10,203 nucleotides of DNA. It comes from Gemmatimonadaceae bacterium. GTDB taxonomy: Bacteria > Gemmatimonadota > Gemmatimonadetes > Gemmatimonadales > Gemmatimonadaceae. Positions 1 to 5,052 of this stretch are shown one piece after another. A program made the translations under genes and the position numbers. Under the pieces are notes generated by a model. It was not told the DNA's origin. It ran no database searches and was given only the letters and a program-made list of their open reading frames with translations. The DNA is taken from assembly GCA_025936015.1 (NCBI GenBank), contig JAICUE010000058.1:1-10203 (forward strand), written 5' to 3'. The stretch's first letter is position 1. Each line of letters begins with the position of its first letter.

Positions 1-78
1 CGAAAGCGCGCGCCCCTCGGTGCCGATCCACTCGAGGCCCTCGGGAAACTCCGGTGCACGAACTCGTGGAACGTCCAT
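1..78 (-). CDS. N-terminus of a probable NHL-repeat/thioredoxin-like protein (partial)
   Basis: Only the first 26 codons lie in the window; the gene runs off the left edge. The minus strand reads ATG at 78 and gives a peptide containing APEFPEGLEWIGTEGRALS. This resembles the opening of thioredoxin-fold/NHL-repeat proteins (NHLRC2-like), where such a segment precedes a stretch like 'LRGKVVLLDFWTYxCINC' holding the redox cysteines. Those cysteines would lie outside the window, so function cannot be confirmed. An in-frame ATG three codons upstream (87) is an equally possible start; neither has a strong Shine-Dalgarno. The gene would be divergent from the metallo-hydrolase at 185, sharing about 100 bp of promoter region. 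Recognition rests on a short peptide and is from memory of the family. Confidence 0.5.
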   Translation of the reverse strand, partial: MDVPRVRAPEFPEGLEWIGTEGRALS

Positions 79-111
79 CGCTGGCATGTTACTGGAATGA
101 GTCAGGATCTC

Positions 112-125
112 CGCTCGCGCGAGCG
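112..125. repeat. 14-bp perfect palindrome in divergent intergenic region
   Basis: CGCTCGCGCGAGCG is its own reverse complement. It lies between the divergent starts at 78 (-) and 185 (+). It could be an operator, but in GC-rich DNA short CG palindromes arise easily, and the partial repeat of CCGCTCGCGCG near 147 suggests simple compositional bias. Nothing else recognisable was seen between 79 and 184. Confidence 0.25.
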
Positions 126-184
126 ATCAATCTTCGCGCCATCATCCGCTCGCGCGCGACGCAACCACGATTTTCAGTCATCGA

Positions 185-1213
185 ATGAACGAGCACCATG
201 CACCTGGCGGCGGCTTTCGCAATCCCTGGCCCGGCGGCGAGACGAAAGGGTTTGGTGCCGTGCTCCGCTGGGCAGGCAGCCGTGCAGTCAAACGCTTGCG
301 GGGCGAGCGCGTCGAAGAACGTTCTCCGCTCGCCGTCGGGCCTTCAGCAGTCGTTCATCCCCGCCAACGCGACGGTTCTCTGCGCGCGACGTGGGTCGGA
401 CACTCGACCGTCCTGCTTCAGTTGGGCGCGATGAACGTACTTACCGATCCTGTCTGGAGCGACCGTGTCTCGCCCGTCAGCTGGGCCGGCCCCCGGCGGC
501 TGGTTCCGCCCGCGATCAGGCTGGCGTCGCTGCCACCACTCGATGTCGTCCTCATCTCGCATGATCATTACGATCATCTCGACGCACGAACGGTGCGCGC
601 GCTCGCGACTGCACACCCGCAGGCAAGATGGGTCGCACCACTTGGCGTCGGCGAGCTGCTCATGTCACTCGGCGTTCCGCAGGTCGTCGAGCTCGACTGG
701 TGGCAATCGACCAATGCAGCAGGCGCCGCGATCACAGCCGTACCGGCACAGCACTTCAGCGGTCGCTCGCTAACCAACCGTGATCGCACGCTCTGGGCGG
801 GATTCGCGATCGTCGCCAGCGAATGGCGTGTGCTATTCGCCGGCGATACCGGTTACCACCCGGAATTCACGGAGATCGGGCGGCGCCTCGGCCCGTTCGA
901 CGTCGCCCTTCTTCCGGTCGGTGCGTACGATCCGCGCTGGTTCATGCGGCCGGTGCACATGGACCCCGAAGAGGCCGTCGCCGCGACGGTCGAGCTTGGC
1001 GCTGGCGCCGGCGCGCCGCCCCCAGTGCTGCTCGCAACGCACTGGGGGACGTTCCGGCTCACCGACGAGCCGATGGACGAGCCGCCGAGGCGAACTCGCG
1101 ATGCCTGGACGAGTCGTCATCTCTCGCTCGATCGCTGCTGGATTCTCGGCGAGGAACGGACGCGGCGGATTTCTCCCCGCCGCTCGCCTAACGGCGCGGC
1201 ACGCGGACCCTAA
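185..1213 (+). CDS. MBL-fold metal-dependent hydrolase, NAPE-PLD-like
   Basis: 342 residues, close to the family's usual length. The metallo-beta-lactamase signature HDHYDHLD is at 126-133, with further metal ligands at H190 (PAQHFSGR), D221 (FAGDTGY) and H286 (HWGTF). Family-typical blocks are GGGFRNPW near the N-terminus, a TDPVWS...SPVSWAGPRR block around 87-105, GPFDVALLPVGAYDPRWFM before HMDPEEA (H258), and LTDEPMDEPP. Together these match N-acyl-phosphatidylethanolamine phospholipase D-like hydrolases, which are zinc phosphodiesterases. In bacteria the substrate is usually unknown, possibly N-acyl phospholipids. There is no signal peptide, so it is probably cytosolic or peripheral at the membrane. 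The ATG at 185 is chosen because the conserved GGGFRNPW block follows within ten residues; no clear Shine-Dalgarno precedes it. The TAA stop overlaps the stop of the convergent lipoprotein gene. Fold and catalytic class are secure; substrate is not. Confidence 0.92.
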   Translation: MNEHHAPGGGFRNPWPGGETKGFGAVLRWAGSRAVKRLRGERVEERSPLAVGPSAVVHPRQRDGSLRATWVGHSTVLLQLGAMNVLTDPVWSDRVSPVSWAGPRRLVPPAIRLASLPPLDVVLISHDHYDHLDARTVRALATAHPQARWVAPLGVGELLMSLGVPQVVELDWWQSTNAAGAAITAVPAQHFSGRSLTNRDRTLWAGFAIVASEWRVLFAGDTGYHPEFTEIGRRLGPFDVALLPVGAYDPRWFMRPVHMDPEEAVAATVELGAGAGAPPPVLLATHWGTFRLTDEPMDEPPRRTRDAWTSRHLSLDRCWILGEERTRRISPRRSPNGAARGP

Positions 1214-1878
1214 CGGGTGATCGTGACCGGCGAGGTCACGACATGGAGGTTGTGGTTGATCCGCAGCCCGGCGACGCCATCGGTGGCAACCGTGCCCTTC
1301 TTCACCGCGGCGACTTCCTTGTCGTTCACCAGGAAGCGCACCGAGTCGGCGTCGACGTGGACGGCCATGCGGTATGTCGCCTTTCCTGCGCTGTCCGCCT
1401 TGGGCACGGCCGGGTTCGCGCGCCACGCGACGACGTCCGTGGTCTTGGCACCACTGCGCGTCTTGATCAGGAACTCGCCGTTCCCCCGGACGAGGAAGTA
1501 CGTGTAGGCGCGGTTCGGTGACGACAGGTCCGTCCCGCCGACGAAAATCCCGTAGCCTTCGGGATGATGCGGCGCCTCCTGCTGGGCGAAGGTCGTGGCC
1601 GCGGTAAAGCTGCCGCGGGCCGTGTCCTTCGCCGCGAAGACGATGTGCGCCGGTCCGGTCGTGACGTCCCAGCTCTCACCGTTCGTCGCATAGCGCGCAT
1701 TGGTGATCTGCGCGGTCGTGTCGTCGGTGATTGCGTTGTATCCAGCGGGGATTCCCGTCCCCTGCACGGCGACGTCGGGATCGGCGGGCGGATGCGCGGC
1801 GCTGCTATCGGTGGTCTTGCTCGTTTTCGTCGTGCATGCCGCGAGCGTCGCGACGAGCAGGAGCGTCGTGTATTTCAT
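1210..1878 (-). CDS. Secreted lipoprotein with probable concanavalin-like (DUF1080-type) domain
   Basis: 222 residues. The N-terminus is a short lipoprotein signal: KY, a hydrophobic stretch, and lipobox LAAC with the lipidated cysteine at position 15. A Thr/Ser-rich tether follows. The body (about 40-222) looks like an all-beta laminin-G/concanavalin-like sandwich of the DUF1080 type: GYGIFVGGTDL, a YTYFLVRGNGEFLIKTR strand pair, FLVNDKEV, and GLRINHNLHV at the end. Proteins of this shape are usually surface-exposed and some bind or act on carbohydrate; no catalytic residues can be assigned. The start at 1878 is chosen over in-frame ATGs at 1884 and 2001. GAGGAG at 1890-1885 sits 6 nt upstream of it, and the signal peptide starts exactly there; the upstream extension is Arg-rich and non-signal-like. 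The TAG stop overlaps the convergent MBL gene's TAA. Export is well supported; the fold is an inference. Confidence 0.78.
   Translation of the reverse strand: MKYTTLLLVATLAACTTKTSKTTDSSAAHPPADPDVAVQGTGIPAGYNAITDDTTAQITNARYATNGESWDVTTGPAHIVFAAKDTARGSFTAATTFAQQEAPHHPEGYGIFVGGTDLSSPNRAYTYFLVRGNGEFLIKTRSGAKTTDVVAWRANPAVPKADSAGKATYRMAVHVDADSVRFLVNDKEVAAVKKGTVATDGVAGLRINHNLHVVTSPVTITR
1221..1241. terminator. 8-bp hairpin just after the MBL gene, terminator-like
   Basis: TCGTGACC (1221-1228) and GGTCACGA (1234-1241) pair perfectly around a 5-nt loop. The hairpin starts 7 nt after the MBL-fold gene stop and lies inside the last codons of the convergent lipoprotein gene. No T-tract follows on the plus strand, so it is at best a weak or Rho-assisted terminator. 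It may also be a chance result of the repeated Val-Thr codons. Confidence 0.35.
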
Positions 1879-1884
1879 CGTCAT

Positions 1885-1890
1885 CTCCTC
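1885..1890 (-). promoter_or_regulatory. Shine-Dalgarno fixing the lipoprotein start
   Basis: The minus strand reads GAGGAG here, 6 nt before the ATG at 1878 and directly abutting another ATG at 1884. The spacing favours the ATG at 1878, which begins the lipoprotein signal. Confidence 0.75.
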
Positions 1891-2007
1891 GAATGGAACT
1901 GGCGGGCGGACGCGGCGGAATATATCGGCGCGACTGGAGCGCCGCACCGCCGAGCGTTGCGCCGGCGTCCCGCCGGTCGCATGTTCGTCCGTGCAATCCA
2001 TTCGATC

Positions 2008-2259
2008 ATGACCGGTCCTCCCGCCGATGCGCGACGCGTCGTCATGCCTGACGGCGGCTCATGGGGGGTGGTTCGCCGCCATGAGATGGCGCGCATCCTC
2101 ACTCGCCGCGACAGCGGCGAACGCCGTTTGTACCTGCTCTTCTTCGCCGACGACGGCGAGGTGCGTCGCGCGGAAGTCGCACCGGACTACCCCGATCCGG
2201 CAACGCTGCCGGATGCTGCGCTCGTCGATGTATGGCGTCTGGCCGAAAGGCCGCAGTGA
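2008..2259 (+). CDS. Small uncharacterised protein (83 aa)
   Basis: This reading frame ends in TGA at 2259. The most convincing protein starts at ATG 2008 (MTGPPADARRVV...). An in-frame ATG at 1981 would add nine residues, and a longer frame back to 1564 is antisense to the lipoprotein gene and rejected. The body has a compact pattern: V-x-PDGGSWGVVRR, then RRLYLLFFADDGEVRRAEV as two likely beta strands, then a short acidic helix ALVDVWRLAERP. I recall similar small 'DGxxW' proteins from Gemmatimonadota-like genomes but know of no function. There is no signal peptide, membrane segment or cysteine. It precedes the histone-like gene by 77 bp and could share its promoter. No clear ribosome-binding site was seen, so the exact start is uncertain. 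Confidence 0.55.
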   Translation: MTGPPADARRVVMPDGGSWGVVRRHEMARILTRRDSGERRLYLLFFADDGEVRRAEVAPDYPDPATLPDAALVDVWRLAERPQ

Positions 2260-2336
2260 CAGGCGACGTTACGCTTCAGCTTGTGCGCGGAAATTGCGGA
2301 TGCGTTCGTTTACAACCCTCACGAGGATAGACACCA

Positions 2337-2798
2337 ATGGCAACACGAGCCAAGTCGTCGCGCGGTGGCGCCAAACGCGGAAGCGGCGGCGGCAAGCGTA
2401 CCGGCGCAAAGCGTAGCAGCGCGAAGAAGGGTGCGGCGAAGCGTGGCGGTGCAAAGCGTGGCAGCAGCGCTCGGAAGGGCGGGGCGAAGAAGTCTTCGAC
2501 ACGGCGCCCGACGGCGCGCGGTGCCGCGAAGAAGAGCAGCGGCAGCCAGTCGACCTCGCGCTCGGCGGGCGCCGCGAAGAAGTCGTCAGCGCGGAAGTCG
2601 GCAGGCCGTAAGTCGGCAGGACGCAAGTCGTCGACACGCAAGTCGTCGACGGGCAAGTCCGCCAGCGGCCGCAAGCAGTCGCCGATGGATCGCGTGAAGC
2701 GTGTTGGCGGCGCGGTGCTCCAGCAGGCTGCCGATGCCGCGGTGGTGGTGAAGGACACGATGGGCACGGTGGTCGAGCGGGTGCAGGACCGCTTCTAG
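2337..2798 (+). CDS. Histone H1-like Lys/Arg/Ala/Ser-rich basic protein
   Basis: 153 residues. Residues 1-117 contain no Asp or Glu and consist almost entirely of Lys, Arg, Ala, Ser, Gly and Thr. They include AKR/AKK/SARK motifs and a tandem pentapeptide run of the KSAGR type (87-111). This is typical of bacterial histone H1-like and AlgP-like nucleoid proteins, which bind DNA through disordered basic tails. The last 36 residues differ sharply. From PMDRVKRVGG onward they form one predicted amphipathic helix with acidic residues and hydrophobic faces (AVLQQAADAAVVVKD, GTVVERVQ), suitable for oligomerisation or membrane or partner contact. GAGGA at 2323-2327 lies 9 nt before the ATG. A strong hairpin terminator follows 9 bp after the stop. 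The role in nucleoid organisation is inferred from composition; sequence identity means little in such low-complexity proteins. Confidence 0.85.
   Translation: MATRAKSSRGGAKRGSGGGKRTGAKRSSAKKGAAKRGGAKRGSSARKGGAKKSSTRRPTARGAAKKSSGSQSTSRSAGAAKKSSARKSAGRKSAGRKSSTRKSSTGKSASGRKQSPMDRVKRVGGAVLQQAADAAVVVKDTMGTVVERVQDRF
2595..2669 (+). repeat. Five tandem 15-bp units inside the histone-like gene
   Basis: The 15-bp period encodes five successive pentapeptides: KSAGR, KSAGR, KSSTR, KSSTG, KSASG. The DNA units are imperfect (AAGTCGGCAGG-type then AAGTCGTCGAC-type), so the array is diverged rather than freshly expanded. It is an in-frame repeat and therefore a likely site of length variation between strains without frameshift. 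Confidence 0.8.
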
Positions 2799-2807
2799 CC
2801 TCCTGGC

Positions 2808-2849
2808 AACGCAACGAGGGCGCGCCTCCTGGCGCGCCCTCGTTGCGTT
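2808..2849. terminator. Bidirectional terminator, 19-bp perfect stem
   Basis: AACGCAACGAGGGCGCGCC (2808-2826) pairs without mismatch to 2831-2849 around the tetraloop TCCT. It lies 9 bp after the histone-like gene's stop and 25 bp beyond the stop of the convergent alpha/beta hydrolase, so it can end both transcripts. Flanking T-runs are short on both strands, as is common for terminators in very GC-rich genomes. Confidence 0.85.
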
Positions 2850-2874
2850 ATCCGGCCTGCTGCGCTCTCGCTGC

Positions 2875-3774
2875 CTAACGGGCGGCGGCGGGACGTTTCG
2901 ACGCCGCACCGGCCGGGTGGCGAGCCAGCCATTCGAGCACGAGCCCGATGACGCGCTCGCGCCCGTAGTCCACGGTGAGCACGTGTCCGCCATCGTTCAC
3001 CCAGACGAGCTCCTTCTCGGCCGCGCCCAGTCGGGCGTACTCGCGCGCTGCGGCGTCCGGTGGTATCCGCTCGTCGTTCCGCCCATGGATGACGAGTGTC
3101 GGGACTCGAACGCGCGGGAGCGAGACCTGCACCCGGCGTACAACCCGCGAGAGCTCGAACAACAGCCGCGGCGTCAATACTCCGTAGCCGAGCGCCTGTG
3201 CGCGTTCCGCCGGGTCGAGGATCGACCGCTCTCCACCCGACCGGAAATACGGGGTCACGAACTCCCACAGGGGATGGAAGCGCGCGACGATCCGCGCCCG
3301 TCGCGGAATGCTCACGTACGGCGCGATCAGCGCCAGCGCCGGCATGGTCGGGGTCTCGGCGGCGAGCACGATGCCTAACGCTCCACCCATCGACAGCCCG
3401 ACCACCGGCGACGGCCCGAACGTGGCGGTCAGCGCGGCGTAGGCCTCGCGCGCCGCATTGATCCACTCCTTCGCCCGAGTCGAGCGAAAGTCGGCCAGCG
3501 TTCGACCATGTCCGGGGAGCAGCGGAGCGCGCACCGTGTACCCTGCGCCCTGCAGCGCGTCGGCGACATGGTGCATGGTCTGCGGGGTATCGCCGAAGCC
3601 GTGCAGCAGGAGCACGGCCCGGCCAGTGGACCCATCGCGCGAAATCGGACCTGCCCCGGGGATGATTCCATCCGCGCCGACCGGAAGTCGCGCCGTGACG
3701 TCGGCGGCCAGCGCGCGCGACGAGCGCCGGCCCCGCCAGAGTAGTACGCCGAACGCGATCGGGATCGCGATCAG
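2875..3774 (-). CDS. Membrane-anchored alpha/beta hydrolase (lysophospholipase/carboxylesterase type)
   Basis: With the start used here the protein is 299 residues. It has an N-terminal membrane segment (about 2-13, IAIPIAFGVLLW followed by RGRR), then an alpha/beta hydrolase domain. That domain has the oxyanion strand VLLLHGFGDTP (54-64), nucleophile elbow GLSMGG (Ser128), acid loop HGRND (Asp234) and GGH (His264). This completes a serine-hydrolase triad of the monoacylglycerol lipase/carboxylesterase type; the substrate is unknown. The frame has no ATG, GTG or TTG upstream of a GTG at 3615, and that GTG would delete the strand and helix normally preceding HGFG. I therefore place the start at CTG 3774, whose last two bases begin the upstream rhodanese's TGA (CTGA overlap), implying translational coupling. 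The family is secure; the CTG start is inference. It is last in the regulator-rhodanese-hydrolase cluster. Confidence 0.87.
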   Translation of the reverse strand: MIAIPIAFGVLLWRGRRSSRALAADVTARLPVGADGIIPGAGPISRDGSTGRAVLLLHGFGDTPQTMHHVADALQGAGYTVRAPLLPGHGRTLADFRSTRAKEWINAAREAYAALTATFGPSPVVGLSMGGALGIVLAAETPTMPALALIAPYVSIPRRARIVARFHPLWEFVTPYFRSGGERSILDPAERAQALGYGVLTPRLLFELSRVVRRVQVSLPRVRVPTLVIHGRNDERIPPDAAAREYARLGAAEKELVWVNDGGHVLTVDYGRERVIGLVLEWLARHPAGAASKRPAAAR

Positions 3775-4151
3775 TAACGTCGGACCGATGGATCGACCTC
3801 GGCACTCCAGCGGTCGATCCCGCCGGAAAGGTTGCGAGCCGGAATCCCCGCGGCGCGAAGCATCTCGACTGCGTGGGCGCTGCGAATTCCGTGATGGCAG
3901 TAGACGACGAGGTTCCCGTCGCGGGGAAGCGTGTCGAACGCCCGATGCAGCGTCGCCAGCGGGATCAGCCGCGAGCCATCGATTCGCGAGTATGCATGCT
4001 CGTGCGTCTCGCGCACGTCGAGGATCACGGGAGGTTCATCACGCGCAATGAGCTGCGCCAGTTCGCGCGGGTGGATCTCGGGGAGCGAGCTCGCTGGACC
4101 GCGCGGCTCCGGGTCGCGATGGGAATCGCCGGATGTCGCGTCGTTCTCCAT
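3771..4151 (-). CDS. Single-domain rhodanese-like sulfurtransferase
   Basis: 126 residues, the usual length for a one-domain rhodanese with a short N-terminal tail. Signature segments are PEIHPRELAQLI at the start of the domain, PPVILDVRETHEHAYSRIDGS (CH2A-like) around 40-60, the active-site loop YCHHGIRS with catalytic Cys85, and NLSGGIDRW before the C-terminus. The six-residue loop after the cysteine is the sulfur-transferring type, so it probably carries a persulfide in the cytosol; donor and acceptor are unknown. AGAGG about 7 nt upstream of the ATG at 4151 supports the start; a longer frame to 4388 runs through the regulator gene and is rejected. It lies 40 bp downstream of the Crp-family gene, and its stop overlaps the proposed start of the hydrolase, so all three are probably co-transcribed. 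Confidence 0.94.
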   Translation of the reverse strand: MENDATSGDSHRDPEPRGPASSLPEIHPRELAQLIARDEPPVILDVRETHEHAYSRIDGSRLIPLATLHRAFDTLPRDGNLVVYCHHGIRSAHAVEMLRAAGIPARNLSGGIDRWSAEVDPSVRRY

Positions 4152-4191
4152 CGTCGGGCCTCTCGGAAATGCGAAGCGGAAATATACGCGC

Positions 4192-4935
4192 TCAGGTGAG
4201 CGCGCGCCGCTCCCCGTCCGACGTCCCGTTGAGGTGCAGCAGCATCTCGCCGTCCAGCCACGTGTGGTCGAGCTTCGACGCGAGACGAGTCGGTGGCTCG
4301 ACGGTGATAACCGTGCCGTCGCGGGTCGCCAACCCTTCACCGACGAGCTTCGCCAGCACGAGCGACACTGACTCGCGTGTCGCGCCAACCATCTCGCAGA
4401 GCAACCGGTACCGCGACGCGTCCAGTGCGAGTGAGCCGTCGGGCGCGGCGAAGCCCTCGCTGTTCGCGAGGCGCAGCAGCGTCGAGACGAGCCGCTGCTC
4501 GACGCTCAACGTCGTCAGCTCGCGGAGGCGATCAAGCAGTCCGGCGCGCTCGCACATCACCTGGCTCACCAGCGCGAGCGCGTGCTGCGGCTGTTCCCGG
4601 ACGAACGCACGAAAGCGTGCGCCGCTGAGGTGAAGTGTCTCGGTCTCCTCGTCAGCGCGCGCGTCGGTGGCGTACCGGGCGTTCTGCGCGAGGCCCTCGG
4701 CGCCGAACGTTTCACCAGGGCTCGAAACCCCCGGGACGAAGCCGCGGCCGGCCCGAACGCGGCTCCGAAGAACGACTCGGCCCCTGAGGACGACGAAGAT
4801 TCCGTCAGCGGACGCCCCACGCTGGTAAATCACGAAGCCACTCGGCCATGTCGCCCGAGCGGCATACGCTGCGATGGAGGCGCGCTCCTCAGCCGACAAG
4901 CGGCTCGAGCTGCGCCCGACTACTGCTTCGACCAT
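4192..4935 (-). CDS. Crp/FNR-family transcriptional regulator
   Basis: 247 residues. Residues about 16-112 form a cyclic-nucleotide-binding-type beta barrel (FVIYQRG, DGIFVVLRGRV, and a phosphate-cassette-like GETFGAEGLAQNARYATDA). A dimerisation helix follows (about 113-142). A Crp-type winged helix-turn-helix is at about 143-212, with recognition helix around ATRESVSLVLAKL. The cassette reads NARYAT rather than the RSA pattern of cAMP-binding Crp, so cAMP binding is doubtful. Only two cysteines (128, 180) are present and no N-terminal Fe-S cysteine cluster, so it is not a classical FNR oxygen sensor. About 35 residues follow the DNA-binding domain. ATG 4935 is preferred over TTG 4977 because AAGGGG lies just upstream. 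It heads the operon with the rhodanese and hydrolase and is divergent from the hydrogenase-like gene, either of which it may control. Confidence 0.94.
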   Translation of the reverse strand: MVEAVVGRSSSRLSAEERASIAAYAARATWPSGFVIYQRGASADGIFVVLRGRVVLRSRVRAGRGFVPGVSSPGETFGAEGLAQNARYATDARADEETETLHLSGARFRAFVREQPQHALALVSQVMCERAGLLDRLRELTTLSVEQRLVSTLLRLANSEGFAAPDGSLALDASRYRLLCEMVGATRESVSLVLAKLVGEGLATRDGTVITVEPPTRLASKLDHTWLDGEMLLHLNGTSDGERRALT

Positions 4936-4963
4936 CCCCGCCCCTTGTAAGTGGATCAACCCC

Positions 4964-4975
4964 GCAATTTTTTGC
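4964..4975. promoter_or_regulatory. Small inverted repeat in the Crp/hydrogenase-like divergent region
   Basis: GCAA-TTTT-TTGC is an inverted repeat in an AT-rich patch 29 bp upstream of the regulator's start, within the 117-bp divergent intergenic region. Crp/FNR-family dimers bind inverted half-sites, so this could be an autoregulatory operator. It does not match the classical FNR (TTGAT-N4-ATCAA) or Crp consensus, and the arms are only 4 bp. Confidence 0.3.
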
Positions 4976-5052
4976 AATGTCCGGGCCGCTCTGGACTTCG
5001 CGCATGATTTTCGCTTCCTTGCGGGCGTCCTCGCATTGAAGCAGACTCACGC

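Noticed and set aside
1564..2007. N-terminal extension of the small protein at 2008-2259
   Set aside because: It is antisense to the lipoprotein gene, whose signal peptide and Shine-Dalgarno are clear; the extension is Arg/Gly-rich and shadow-like.
2595..2669. Possible CRISPR-like or minisatellite array
   Set aside because: The 15-bp units are in-frame pentapeptide repeats of the histone-like protein with no unique spacers.
2795..3805. 336-codon minus-strand frame overlapping the alpha/beta hydrolase
   Set aside because: It is in a shifted frame relative to the complete catalytic triad, Arg-rich, and runs through the terminator hairpin.
4964..4990. FNR or Crp consensus box upstream of the regulator
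   Set aside because: GCAATTTTTTGC does not fit TTGAT-N4-ATCAA or TGTGA-N6-TCACA; only a generic short inverted repeat remains.
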